Below, in pieces: positions 27,752-36,143 of a stretch of 46,248 nucleotides of DNA. The translations under genes and the position numbers were made by a program. This DNA is from Chloroflexota bacterium (lineage in GTDB: Bacteria; Chloroflexota; Anaerolineae; Aggregatilineales; UBA2796), in NCBI GenBank assembly GCA_021325095.1, contig JAJPHV010000082.1, positions 1 through 46,248 of the forward strand, written 5' to 3'. Position 1 is the first letter of the stretch, and each line of letters opens with the position of its first letter. The notes beneath the pieces were generated by a model. The model worked only from the letters and a program-made list of their open reading frames with translations, was not told where the DNA came from and did no database searches.

Positions 27752-28792
27752 ATGGCTGTTGCCCAAAATGCAAGACCCGTTTCGCTGGCCGAGGCTGAGG
27801 ACAAGGTGCGGACGCCCCTGGCCGATACCTGGGCGCAGTTTAAGCGCAACCGTGCTGCGGTCCTCTCGCTGATTTTCGTGATCGGTCTGTTCCTCATGGC
27901 CCTCACCGCCCCGCTGTGGCGCAGCGTGGGCTTCCTCGAAGACCCCCTCAAACAGCACCGGGGCCTGCCCAAGTATCCCGCGCCCATGACCTGCGCCATC
28001 GACAACCCGCCGGGCCAGCCGCAATGGTGCTTTGTGGCGGGCGCCGATGGCCTGGGGCGCGACATCATGAGCCGGGTCGTGTTCGGCTCGCAAATCTCGC
28101 TCATTGTCGGCGTGGTGGGCACGATTGTCAGCTTCACCGTCGGCATTATCTACGGCCTGATCTCCGGCTACTACGGCGGCTGGGTCGATAACCTGATGAT
28201 GCGCATCGTGGACTTTCTGTACGGCCTTCCCGGCCTGGTGCTCATCATCCTGTTGCAGGTCTTTTTTAAGGCGCTGGCCGCCTACAGCGACGATCCGTCC
28301 TATCGAGGAGTCATCGGGCCAATTGGCGTCTTTGTGGTGGACATAAACCGGCGCATGGGTGGGCTGTTCTTCCTGTTCATCGCCATTGGGTTATTAAGCT
28401 GGATCGGGGAAGCGCGCCTGACGCGCGGCCAGGTTCTCTCCATGAAGGAGAAGGAATTCATCGAGGCCGCCCGCTCGATTGGCGCCCGCAACCGCCGCAT
28501 CATCTTCGTCCACGTCTTGCCCAACATCATCGGCCCGCTGATCGTGGTCGCGGCGCTGTCCGTGCCTGGCTACATTTTCACCGAGGCAGCCCTGAGTGCG
28601 TTGGGTCTGGGCGTCAGTCCCGGCGTGCCCAGTTGGGGCGCGATGATCAGCGAGGCGCGCGATGCGGGCTTCCAGTACGTGCCGCACCTGATCGTTGCGC
28701 CTGGCGGCGCGCTCTCGCTGACGGTGCTGGCTTTCACCTTCCTGGGCGACGGCCTGCGCGACGCCCTCGACCCCCGGCTGCGTGGCACATGA
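27752..28792 (+). CDS. oppC: Oligopeptide ABC transporter permease C
   Basis: A 346-aa inner-membrane permease (BPD_transp_1, OppC-type). N-terminal OppC_N helix, then external segment, HPLGADGLGRD-like GADGLGRDIMSRVVFGSQI, several helices and EAARSIGARNRRIIFVHVLPN, the EAA cytosolic loop that contacts the ATPases. The external loop after helix 1 holds Cys residues (MTCAIDNPP and QWCFV), absent from common OppC. Start ATG with only weak ribosome site. Confidence 0.9.
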   Translation: MAVAQNARPVSLAEAEDKVRTPLADTWAQFKRNRAAVLSLIFVIGLFLMALTAPLWRSVGFLEDPLKQHRGLPKYPAPMTCAIDNPPGQPQWCFVAGADGLGRDIMSRVVFGSQISLIVGVVGTIVSFTVGIIYGLISGYYGGWVDNLMMRIVDFLYGLPGLVLIILLQVFFKALAAYSDDPSYRGVIGPIGVFVVDINRRMGGLFFLFIAIGLLSWIGEARLTRGQVLSMKEKEFIEAARSIGARNRRIIFVHVLPNIIGPLIVVAALSVPGYIFTEAALSALGLGVSPGVPSWGAMISEARDAGFQYVPHLIVAPGGALSLTVLAFTFLGDGLRDALDPRLRGT

Positions 28793-28809
28793 TTCCAGTT
28801 AAATGTTTA

Positions 28810-28903
28810 CCTCACCCTAAATCCCTCTCCACCAGGTGGAGAGGGACTTCCAGAACACTCCTGACTCCCCCTCTCCAGTTGGAGAGGGGGCCGGGGGGTG
28901 AGG
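28810..28903. repeat. Intergenic hairpin repeat, copy 8 (double)
   Basis: CCTCACCCTAAATCCCTCTCCACC...GGTGGAGAGGGA followed by a second stem CCCCCTCTCC (28867-28876) / GGAGAGGGGG (28881-28890) and GGGGGGTGAGG. It overlaps the only plausible in-frame start of the next lipoprotein. Confidence 0.85.
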
Positions 28904-29538
28904 TTCGCTGTAGACGAACCGCGCCCTGGTTCGTCTTGCTGACATTGATCCTGGCAGCGCTGGCCTGCACCTCCAACGATACACTGTTTATCAAACTGAC
29001 CGCCACACCTGTACCGTCGCCCACCCCCACGCCCCTCAGCATCCAGACCCGCTTCAAAGTCAAAGATAAACCCTACGTGGTTGGCTGGACGTTCCAGATC
29101 ATGATGGCGAACCGCCCCACCATGCCCAGTTCGCAGGCAGCAGCCCTTGCTACCTGTTTCCAGAATACTCAGGTGGAAGTCCTGGACGTATCGCGCAACG
29201 TCGATGATCCCAAAGACACCACCCTGTATTACAACATCCAGTGCGCGGCCTCAACGGGCTGGGTCCCCGAATACTGGCTGACCATGCTCAATCCAACCGG
29301 GGAAGCCATCGTCAAGTCGAAGGACGGCAAAGGGGCGGTGCTGTATTCGGAGCCAAACACCTCCTCCAAACCTGCCAGTGAGACACCCTGTGCCGACGGC
29401 ACGAAAGTCCCGATCAGCGGGCTGACGCTCAACCCGGACGCCACCGCCAGTGCGCCGGATACAAATATTTACGTGCAGGTGACCTGTGGCAACGATACCG
29501 GATATGCGCTCGAAAGCGTCTTGGTTCCTGCCGAGTAG
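28879..29538 (+). CDS. Lipoprotein with two SH3-like domains in the oligopeptide operon
   Basis: A ~219-aa predicted lipoprotein. A charged CRRTAPW, hydrophobic FVLLTLILAAL and a Cys after Ala-Leu-Ala (slightly atypical lipobox) lead into a Thr/Pro linker. Two similar beta-rich units follow, each with a Cys pair: LATCFQNTQVEV...YYNIQCAASTGWVPEYWL and SETPCADGTKV...YVQVTCGNDTGYALESVL. The start is not certain: no ATG or GTG fits, and the best in-frame start is TTG at 28879, inside the hairpin repeat, without a ribosome site. The gene lies between oppC and oppB (12 bp before oppB), where it may serve the transporter as an extracellular ligand or docking part (inference). Confidence 0.7.
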   Translation: MERGPGGEVRCRRTAPWFVLLTLILAALACTSNDTLFIKLTATPVPSPTPTPLSIQTRFKVKDKPYVVGWTFQIMMANRPTMPSSQAAALATCFQNTQVEVLDVSRNVDDPKDTTLYYNIQCAASTGWVPEYWLTMLNPTGEAIVKSKDGKGAVLYSEPNTSSKPASETPCADGTKVPISGLTLNPDATASAPDTNIYVQVTCGNDTGYALESVLVPAE

Positions 29539-29550
29539 CGGAGACACCAT

Positions 29551-30792
29551 ATGGCTGGCATGACCAAATTCATCATCCGGCGCATCCTGGTCAGTATTCC
29601 GGTGCTGTTCATGACGCTGCTGGTCACCTTTACGCTCGTCCGGCTGCTGCCCGGCGGGCCTTTTGATAACGTCGGCAGCAAGCAGCTCCCGGCGGAACTC
29701 AAGGCTGCCTGGGAGGCGCGCTATGGCCTGGACAAACCGCTGTTCCTGAACCTGCCCAACGACGGTGTGCCGCCTGATGTCGGCATGGAGTACCGCCAGC
29801 CCTACAACAAACTCCCCAACTGCGACAAACTGCAACGGGGCATGACCCCCGAGCAGGCCACCGATCCGGATGCAGTCGTCGTCAGCAACGGCTGGTATCT
29901 GCTGCACCTCGTCGAGGAGCACGTCTCCACCACGATCCGCATCAAGCAGGGCGATACCGAACGCTCCGTACCCTGCGACAGCGTGCGCACGGTGCTGTAC
30001 TCCGATCTGACGCGCAGCCAGTTCTTTGAATACATCAACAATGCGCTGCGCCTGGACTTCGGGCTGTCGTTGGGGCGGACGACGCGCGGCATTCCGGTTC
30101 TGGAAATCATCGCGGATCGCATCCCGGTTTCAGCGCAGCTTGGCATCCTGTCGGTGATCGTCGGGTTCCTGTTCGGTATTCCGCTTGGCGTGGTGGCAGC
30201 CCTCTATCACAATACGCTGATCGATTTTTCAGCGACGCTGCTGGCTGTCGCGCTGGCTTCCGTGCCCACCTTTGTGCTTGGCCCCATCCTTATCCTGATC
30301 TTTGTCAACCAGCTTCACTGGTTCCCCTCGCCCGATCCGCGCGTGTGGATCAACCCGGACTGGCTGAGTTGGAACTACGTGGGCCGTGTCATCCTGCCCC
30401 TGTTCACCTTGGGGACGGGCGTCAGCGCCGGGCTGGCCCGCCTGACCCGCGCCAGCTTGCTTCAGGTCATGCAGGACGACTACATCCGCACGGCCCGCGC
30501 CAAAGGGCTGCGTGAGCGCAGCGTGATTTACATCCACGCCCTCAAGAACGCCCTGATCCCGGTGGCAACCGTTTTCGGGCCGCTGCTGGCGGGCGTCGTC
30601 CTGGGGTCGTTTTTCGTCGAGAACATCTTTGCCATACCGGGCCTGGGCGACTCGTTCATCAGTTCGGTGGCCGAGCGCGACTACAACCTGTTGACGGGCG
30701 AGGCGATCCTGTATTCCTCGTTCCTGATCCTGGGCAACATCCTGGTCGATGTCATGTACACCTGGCTCGACCCGCGCATCCGCTTCGATTGA
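29551..30792 (+). CDS. oppB: Oligopeptide ABC transporter permease B, with a large external insertion
   Basis: A 413-aa OppB-type permease. N-terminal FIIRRILVSIPVLFMTLLVTFTLVRLLPGGPF is the standard first helix; the C-terminal part has RTARAKGLRERSVIYIHALKNALIPV, the EAA loop. The usual length is about 310-340; here about 90 residues (about 70-155) are inserted after the first helix, facing outside and with two Cys (NCDKL and VPCDSV). The start is the ATG at 29551 with GGAGAC upstream. It is last in the operon. Confidence 0.9.
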   Translation: MAGMTKFIIRRILVSIPVLFMTLLVTFTLVRLLPGGPFDNVGSKQLPAELKAAWEARYGLDKPLFLNLPNDGVPPDVGMEYRQPYNKLPNCDKLQRGMTPEQATDPDAVVVSNGWYLLHLVEEHVSTTIRIKQGDTERSVPCDSVRTVLYSDLTRSQFFEYINNALRLDFGLSLGRTTRGIPVLEIIADRIPVSAQLGILSVIVGFLFGIPLGVVAALYHNTLIDFSATLLAVALASVPTFVLGPILILIFVNQLHWFPSPDPRVWINPDWLSWNYVGRVILPLFTLGTGVSAGLARLTRASLLQVMQDDYIRTARAKGLRERSVIYIHALKNALIPVATVFGPLLAGVVLGSFFVENIFAIPGLGDSFISSVAERDYNLLTGEAILYSSFLILGNILVDVMYTWLDPRIRFD

Positions 30793-30872
30793 TTGACGAG
30801 AAGGGGTGAGGCGCTTACAATGCCCCGGCGCCCGGTAGTATGCGCGGCGGCAAACTTGTGCAAAATTCCCCG

Positions 30873-30901
30873 TTTACAGATCGTTCAGGCTGTCGTATAC
30901 T
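30873..30901 (+). promoter_or_regulatory. Strong sigma70-type promoter
   Basis: TTTACA (30873-30878), 17-bp spacer, TATACT (30896-30901). Only one deviation from consensus in the -35 and one in the -10. It directs a transcript beginning about 30908, some 230 nt before the small ORF at 31138. Confidence 0.65.
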
Positions 30902-30907
30902 ACACCC

Positions 30908-31137
30908 TCTTTGGGGGTCTCTTTCCCGGCTTCCCCAACCGCCACAGCGGTTATTTGGGCCTGCACACCAGGTAGAGATCGGCTCGCTTTCCCCGATACT
31001 TAGCCATTGTTCCAGTTTGACAAGCCTGTCAAGGATTGTTTGATGGGTCGGCGGTTTTTGCAGTGTGAATGCCGCGCGAAGCTCGAAATCATGCTGCGGA
31101 ACCGTCGAATGGGATACGTTGTGCTAAGGAGGTGGGC
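30908..31137 (+). promoter_or_regulatory. Long 5' leader of the small-protein unit, possible RNA element
   Basis: About 230 nt between the strong promoter and the small gene. It contains a hairpin AACCGC/GCGGTT with 4-nt loop (30937-30952) and several other short pairings (ACCC with GGGT at about 30903-30918). No known riboswitch class is recognised. It ends in a near-perfect ribosome site, AAGGAGGTG (31126-31134). Confidence 0.35.
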
Positions 31138-31440
31138 ATGCTTGACTACATGGAGAGCAAGCTGGCTTACAGGGAACATGAGGCAAGGGTGCGGTCAGCA
31201 GCGCCGGTCTACGACTATGAAGATCGGCTCAGGGATGATCGGCTGCTTTCAGTCTGGCCCGTTCAGTCCGGAATCGCCAACCCCCGTCAGGAAAAAACAG
31301 GCTGGCTGTCCAGGCAGATCGGGCGCTTGTTCTATGTAATTGGAACCGGTCTGGCATCCTCTGGGGAGTGGATCAGGCAGCGGGGCGTTGAACGCTTGAA
31401 TCCGCGCTCGCAGAACAGGAGCGGCAGCGTCACTGGCTGA
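31138..31440 (+). CDS. Small hypothetical protein with an amphipathic/hydrophobic segment
   Basis: A 100-aa protein read from the ATG at 31138 with AAGGAGGTG at 4-12 nt before it; an upstream in-frame ATG (31069) has no ribosome site. The N-terminal half is charged (LDYMESKLAYREHEARVRSA). A central IGRLFYVIGTGLASSG is hydrophobic and could associate with the membrane. The C-terminus is basic and Ser/Gly-rich. Similar short proteins with a central LGRLL-type stretch are common in Chloroflexi, but I know of no function. It has its own promoter and terminator. Confidence 0.7.
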   Translation: MLDYMESKLAYREHEARVRSAAPVYDYEDRLRDDRLLSVWPVQSGIANPRQEKTGWLSRQIGRLFYVIGTGLASSGEWIRQRGVERLNPRSQNRSGSVTG

Positions 31441-31461
31441 CATGACACACGGTCAGCCGTG

Positions 31462-31500
31462 AAACAGGCGGTGCTCAACGCTGCTGCACCGCCTGTTTTC
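31462..31500 (+). terminator. Strong terminator of the small-protein unit
   Basis: A perfect 13-bp stem, AAACAGGCGGTGC (31462-31474) and GCACCGCCTGTTT (31486-31498), 11-nt loop, ending in TTTTC. It would also stop read-through from oppB. Confidence 0.8.
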
Positions 31501-31583
31501 TTGACGATCAATGTCCCCCAACATGCGCCAGGTCGTGGTAAGCTAATCCCCGGATTATGAACAATTAAACAGGGGCCATTGAA

Positions 31584-32279
31584 ATGAACTTCACCAGAAC
31601 CATCGCGCCCACCGACGAAGCCGTCATGGCCGCCCGTGCGCACATCGCCAGGATCGGCAGAATGCTCTACGAGCGCCACCTGACGGATGCGGCAGGCGGC
31701 AATATCAGCGTCCGTGTAGAAAACCTGATCTGCATCTCGCCGCGCTACAGCGGCAGCCAGCGCCAGTGGCAGTTGGAGCCGGAAGACGTGCTTGTCACCG
31801 ACTTTGACCGCAATATCCTGCTCGGCTCCGGGCAGATCTCCCGCGAATCGAACGTGCACTTCAAGCTGCACAGCGAGTTTGGCGAGTGGGGAACCGCCGT
31901 CATCCATGCCCACTCCCGCAATTTGCTGGTCTTTGCGGCGCTGGAACGCCCGCTGCCGCCCTTCCTGGAAGCCACCCGCAAATTTGGCGAAACGCCCTGC
32001 GTGCCCTTCGCCCCTGCCCACAGCCCCAGGCTGGCCGAAAACATCGCGGCAACCATGCGCGGACGCGAGTCGCGCATCAAGACCCAGGCGGCGGCGGCCA
32101 TTGCGCCCTGGCATGGGCTGTTCCTGATGGGCAAAGACCTGAACGCCGCCTACGACGCTGTGGAGCGCATGGATACCAACGCCTATCTGATCATCATGAG
32201 CCAGATGCTGGCGGGCAGCGAAGCCGTCGCGGCCAGCCTCAAGCGGATGGAAGACCTCATCGGGAACTACAAGGAATAG
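31584..32279 (+). CDS. Class II aldolase/adducin-family protein
   Basis: A 231-aa class II aldolase of the L-fuculose-1-phosphate/ribulose-phosphate type (metal-dependent cleavage or epimerisation of sugar phosphates). Motifs are GGNISVR near the N-terminus, ESNVHFKLH (catalytic Glu), the zinc HAH in AVIHAHSRN (about residues 108-110) and a third His in PWHGLF. The following kinase gene starts 8 bp after its stop, so both form an operon, a typical kinase-and-aldolase sugar route. The exact sugar is unknown. Start ATG. Confidence 0.88.
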   Translation: MNFTRTIAPTDEAVMAARAHIARIGRMLYERHLTDAAGGNISVRVENLICISPRYSGSQRQWQLEPEDVLVTDFDRNILLGSGQISRESNVHFKLHSEFGEWGTAVIHAHSRNLLVFAALERPLPPFLEATRKFGETPCVPFAPAHSPRLAENIAATMRGRESRIKTQAAAAIAPWHGLFLMGKDLNAAYDAVERMDTNAYLIIMSQMLAGSEAVAASLKRMEDLIGNYKE

Positions 32280-32287
32280 CCGCCGCG

Positions 32288-33223
32288 ATGATCGTCACGG
32301 TTACGCCCAACACGGTTATCGATCAGGTGCTCTTCGTCAGCAAATTCGAGAAAAACCACACCATGCGGGCGCGGGATGTCGTCTATAGCATGGGCGGCAA
32401 GCCCACCGACGCCTCGTGGATACTCGGCGAACTTGGCATTCCGAGCCTGGCCCTCGGCTTTGCAGCAGGTGCGGTTGGCCGCAAATCGGAAGCCTTGCTG
32501 CGAGCGCGCGGCGTCACGACGGATTTCACTGAGGTGGAGGGCGAGTCGCGGCTGGTCACGGTTATTGTGGACGAGAGCGACCACACCCACTCGACTATCA
32601 CCACGTCTACGCTGATCGTGAATGCCAATCACGTAGCGGCGCTGCGCCAGCGTTACCAGTCGGCGCTTGGCGAGGCGACGTGCGTCGTCCTGGGCGGAAC
32701 GCTGCCCGCCGGCGTGGAGCCGTCGCTGTACGTCGATCTGATCACGCTGGCGCGTGAGCGAAATATCCCGGTGGTCTTTGACGCCAGCGACAGGAATCTA
32801 CAGGTCGGCCTCACAGCCCGCCCCAACTTCATCAAACCCAACCGGGACGAATTGGGCGCGCTGATAGGCCACCCCATTACAACCCTCGAAGACGCTTACC
32901 GCGCGGGCTGCTCCGTCCTGGAACAATACGGCACGATCCCGGTCATCACGCTGGGCCGTGAGGGCGGGCTGGCTGTGCTGCCTGGCCGAGCGTATCGCAT
33001 CCCGGCGCTCAAGGGGCAGGTCGTCAACGCGGCAGGCGCTGGCGACGCCGTGCTGGCCGGGCTGGCGGCGGCGCTGGATCGCGGACAGCCCGTCGAGGAA
33101 GGGCTGCGGTTGGGCTTCGCGGCGGCGGCGGCGGTGGTGCTGACACCGGGCACGGCGGATTGTCGCCGTGCCGACGTGGAGCGCTTTCTGCCGCAGATCG
33201 AGTTGATCCCGTATCCGGGTTGA
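32288..33223 (+). CDS. PfkB-family sugar kinase (1-phosphofructokinase/tagatose-6-P kinase type)
   Basis: A 311-aa PfkB kinase. N-terminal MIVTVTPNTVIDQV is the usual first strand of the phosphofructokinase-1/tagatose-6-P branch. GGKPTDASW takes the place of the common GGKGxNxA substrate motif (Asn to Asp). The ATP/catalytic motif NAAGAGDAVLAG contains the catalytic Asp. It phosphorylates a sugar or sugar phosphate for the neighbouring aldolase. The start is ATG at 32288, 8 bp after the aldolase stop. Its end is 4 bp from the convergent MscL gene. Confidence 0.88.
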   Translation: MIVTVTPNTVIDQVLFVSKFEKNHTMRARDVVYSMGGKPTDASWILGELGIPSLALGFAAGAVGRKSEALLRARGVTTDFTEVEGESRLVTVIVDESDHTHSTITTSTLIVNANHVAALRQRYQSALGEATCVVLGGTLPAGVEPSLYVDLITLARERNIPVVFDASDRNLQVGLTARPNFIKPNRDELGALIGHPITTLEDAYRAGCSVLEQYGTIPVITLGREGGLAVLPGRAYRIPALKGQVVNAAGAGDAVLAGLAAALDRGQPVEEGLRLGFAAAAAVVLTPGTADCRRADVERFLPQIELIPYPG

Positions 33224-33227
33224 ATCG

Positions 33228-33638
33228 CTAGGCGACCTTTTCAACTTCCGAGGTGCAGTACGCGCAGCGGCTGGCGGCCTTTGGAATTTTGCTCAGGCAG
33301 TACGGGCAGTCGCGCGTCGTTTCCGGGGGTGCTGCCTCTCGTGGTTTGAAACGCGCCATGAGCCGGTTGACGGGAAGGACGACCAGATAGTAGACGACGA
33401 CGGCAATAATTAGGAAGCTGATCAGTGAGTTGATGAAGTCTCCAATGAGAAATTTGGAGTTGTTGATGGTGAAATAGATGCCACTAAAGTCCGGTTGGCC
33501 GCCAACGGCGGCAATCAGCGGTGTGAGTAAATCTTTGACGAAGGCCGAAACGATATTGCCAAATGCGGCACCGATCACGACGGCTACCGCCAGATCGATG
33601 ACGTTGCCGCGCAGGATGAAGTCACGAAAGCCTTTCAT
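33228..33638 (-). CDS. mscL: Large-conductance mechanosensitive channel with C-terminal zinc ribbon
   Basis: A 136-aa MscL. MKGFRDFILRGNVIDLAVAVVIG is the typical N-terminal helix and first transmembrane stretch, and INSLISFLIIAVVVYYLVVLP is the second. The C-terminus carries CPYC-x10-CAYC (Cys111, 114, 125, 128), a zinc-ribbon-like unit. It opens under membrane tension to release osmolytes. Start ATG. Confidence 0.93.
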   Translation of the reverse strand: MKGFRDFILRGNVIDLAVAVVIGAAFGNIVSAFVKDLLTPLIAAVGGQPDFSGIYFTINNSKFLIGDFINSLISFLIIAVVVYYLVVLPVNRLMARFKPREAAPPETTRDCPYCLSKIPKAASRCAYCTSEVEKVA

Positions 33639-33779
33639 CGTACACCTGCCTTCTTGTACGGCGGCCCTGAACGGGCCATAGACCCGGCCTTTCGGCAGGT
33701 GCAGTTATAACATGCTGCGGGAGCACGGGCGAATTATGGGTGCACCGCGTTCGCCTGAGTCAGCGTGCGATGATCAGCT

Positions 33780-35108
33780 TTACCACGCCAGCAGCGACGG
33801 CTCCTCCAGCGCGGCTTTCAAATCTGCCAGGAAGTTGGCCGCATTCACGCCATCCACCACCCGGTGATCGGCGGACAGCATCAGGTTCATCAGCGGGCGC
33901 AGCACGGGCCGATCTTGCTCATCTGGCACGAACTGCCTGGCAATGCGGCCCACCGCCAGGATCGCTACCTGCGGCGGGTTGATGATCGCCGTGAAGCGAT
34001 CTATGCCATACATGCCCAGGTTGCTGATCGTGAACGTGCCGTCCATCACGTCGTTGATGTGCAGCATATTGTTCCGCGCCCGTTCCGCCAGCCCATCGCT
34101 GATCGCCTGAATCTCGTGCAGCGACAGCCGTTCCACGTGATGTATCACTGGCACGACCAACCCCTCGTCCAGCGCCACCGCCACACCGATGTTCACCGTC
34201 GGCCACAGCGAGACCTCGTCGTTATCGAAGGTCGCATTCAGCCAGGGATGCCGCAGCAGCGCCCAGGCACAGGCTTTGACCAGGATCGACGTGACGGACA
34301 ACCTTTCGTTGCGCGCTCTCAGCCGCTCCCGCAGCGCCTCGATCCCGCTGGCGTCTATTTGCACTTCCAGGAAGATGTGCGGCGCGGTCTGGAAACTGTG
34401 CTGCAAGCGCGTGGCAATGGTGCGGCGCATCCCGGCCAGCTTGACGATCTTGGGCATGTCGCCGGGCTGGACGGGCGCGGTTAGCTGCCGCTCGTCGTGC
34501 GGCGTTTCGGCAGCTTTCGCGCTGGCTGGCTGCGCCTGGAGCGCGGCCTGTACGTCCGTGCCCTGGATGCGGCCTCGCGGCCCGCTCCCGCTGATCGCGC
34601 TCAGGTCGATCCCGTGCTGGCGGGCCAGGCGGCGCGCAGCGGGCGTGGCGCGTACCTTGCCCGTTTCCGCTACCCGCGCCAACTCGACATCACGGCGCAT
34701 GATCCGCCCGTTGGGGCCGCTGCCCTGCACCCCGCGCAGATCGACGTGTTGCGCCTCGGCCAGCCGCCGGGCGATGGGCGTCACACTGGCGCCACGCGCG
34801 CCGTCCGGTTCGGGCCCGGCGGCTGGCTCTGGCGCGGACAGGCTCGGCAGCCGTTCAGGACGGGCTTCGCCGGGCCGCAGCAGGTAGGCGATCACGTGCG
34901 TCACCGGCACTTCTGTGCCCGCCTCGTACAGCAGGTTGTACAGCGTCCCGGCTTCGGGCGCTTCGACCTCCATGTTCACCTTGTCGGTGGTCACCTCGCA
35001 GATCGGATCGCCCGCGCGCACTGTGTCGCCCTCACGCCTCAGCCATTGGACGATGGTCGCCGTTTCCAGCGTGAAACCGAACTTGGGCAGGATAATCGGA
35101 ACTGGCAT
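33780..35108 (-). CDS. pdhC: Dihydrolipoyl acyltransferase (E2) of a 2-oxoacid dehydrogenase-like complex, two subunit-binding domains
   Basis: A 442-aa E2: one lipoyl domain (1-78, lipoyl-Lys43 in TTDKVNME), two peripheral subunit-binding domains in tandem (about 108-144: SVTPIARRLAEAQ...; about 152-189: RATPAARRLARQHGI...), and the catalytic domain (about 215-442) with ADHRVVDG (His415, Asp419). It moves the acyl group from E1 to CoA. Two binding domains are unusual; most have one. It is the third gene after E1 alpha and E1 beta, 48 bp after the latter. No E3 gene is near. The real acyl substrate is uncertain (pyruvate or acetoin type are both possible). Confidence 0.88.
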   Translation of the reverse strand: MPVPIILPKFGFTLETATIVQWLRREGDTVRAGDPICEVTTDKVNMEVEAPEAGTLYNLLYEAGTEVPVTHVIAYLLRPGEARPERLPSLSAPEPAAGPEPDGARGASVTPIARRLAEAQHVDLRGVQGSGPNGRIMRRDVELARVAETGKVRATPAARRLARQHGIDLSAISGSGPRGRIQGTDVQAALQAQPASAKAAETPHDERQLTAPVQPGDMPKIVKLAGMRRTIATRLQHSFQTAPHIFLEVQIDASGIEALRERLRARNERLSVTSILVKACAWALLRHPWLNATFDNDEVSLWPTVNIGVAVALDEGLVVPVIHHVERLSLHEIQAISDGLAERARNNMLHINDVMDGTFTISNLGMYGIDRFTAIINPPQVAILAVGRIARQFVPDEQDRPVLRPLMNLMLSADHRVVDGVNAANFLADLKAALEEPSLLAW

Positions 35109-35156
35109 TCTTAACTCTCTTCAAGGAGAACCGTATATCGTCCTTTGGCGCTCATT

Positions 35157-36143
35157 CTAATATTCGTTGCGGGCCAACTTGCGCGCCTCGCGGATGATCG
35201 ACTCGACCTGCGGCACGGTCTGGTATTCCAGGTCACGGTTATAGGGGATCGGGATGTCCAGCCCCGCCAATCGCTTGATCGGCGCTTCCAGATAGTCGAA
35301 GGCTTCACTGCCCGCCACACGCGCCACGATCTCGCCGCCAAAGCCGCCCGTCTCGCACGCCTCGTGGACGACCAGCAAGCGCCCCGTCTTCCTGGCCGAC
35401 TCGATGATCGGCTCGTCGTCCAGCGGCTTCAGCGTGCGTGGATCGATCACCTCCAACTCGATCCCTTCCTTCGCCAGTTCGTCGGCGGCTTGCAGCGCCC
35501 GGCTGACCATGACCGAGGTCGCCACGACGGTCACGTCTCGGCCCGCCCGCGCCACGTGCGTCTTGCTGAGAGGCAGGCGATAGGGCGCTTCGGGCACGTC
35601 ACCTTTGGTCTTGTAGAGCAGCTTGTGTTCAATAAAAATGACCGGGTTCGGGTCGTCAATCGAAGCCAGCAGCAGGCCCTTCGCATCGTAGGCATTGCTC
35701 GGCATCACTACCTTGAGGCCGGGGACGTGAACAAACCAGTTTTCCAGGCTTTCGCTGTGCTGCGCCGCCGCGCCTGTCCCCGAGCCGCCGGGCATTCGCA
35801 TGACCATCGGCACGCTGGCTTTGCCGCCGAACATGAAGCGCACTTTGGCGGCCTGCAAAACCAACTGCTCCATGCTCAACGTCACAAAATCCATGAACTG
35901 GATTTCGCCCACCGGGCGCATCCCGGTCAGCGCCGCCCCGATGCACGCGCCAGCGATCCCAGCCTCGGAGATCGGCGTGTCGATCACTCGTTCCGCGCCA
36001 AATTCGCCGATCAATCCGGCGGTGACGCCAAACGCGCCGCCGTAGACGCCAATGTCCTCGCCGATCAGAAACACGCACGGGTCGGCCTGCATGGCCTGGC
36101 GCAGCCCTTCGCGCAGCGCCTCGGCGTAGGTCAGTTCACGCAT
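35157..36143 (-). CDS. pdhB: E1 beta subunit of pyruvate/acetoin dehydrogenase-like complex
   Basis: A 328-aa transketolase-like beta subunit: [32 protein letters not shown], and the potassium/TPP partner stretch. It forms the alpha2beta2 E1 with the alpha protein. The start is the ATG at 36143 with GAGGGGGTG just before it, overlapping the alpha stop by 8 bp; four extra N-terminal codons are possible (36155). The proteins resemble both PdhB and AcoB, so the substrate cannot be fixed from sequence alone. Confidence 0.88.
   Translation of the reverse strand: MRELTYAEALREGLRQAMQADPCVFLIGEDIGVYGGAFGVTAGLIGEFGAERVIDTPISEAGIAGACIGAALTGMRPVGEIQFMDFVTLSMEQLVLQAAKVRFMFGGKASVPMVMRMPGGSGTGAAAQHSESLENWFVHVPGLKVVMPSNAYDAKGLLLASIDDPNPVIFIEHKLLYKTKGDVPEAPYRLPLSKTHVARAGRDVTVVATSVMVSRALQAADELAKEGIELEVIDPRTLKPLDDEPIIESARKTGRLLVVHEACETGGFGGEIVARVAGSEAFDYLEAPIKRLAGLDIPIPYNRDLEYQTVPQVESIIREARKLARNEY

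Noticed and set aside
31886..32287. Extended N-terminus of the PfkB kinase overlapping the aldolase gene
   Set aside because: The stretch is out-of-frame aldolase sequence; the ATG at 32288 starts with the family's normal first strand.
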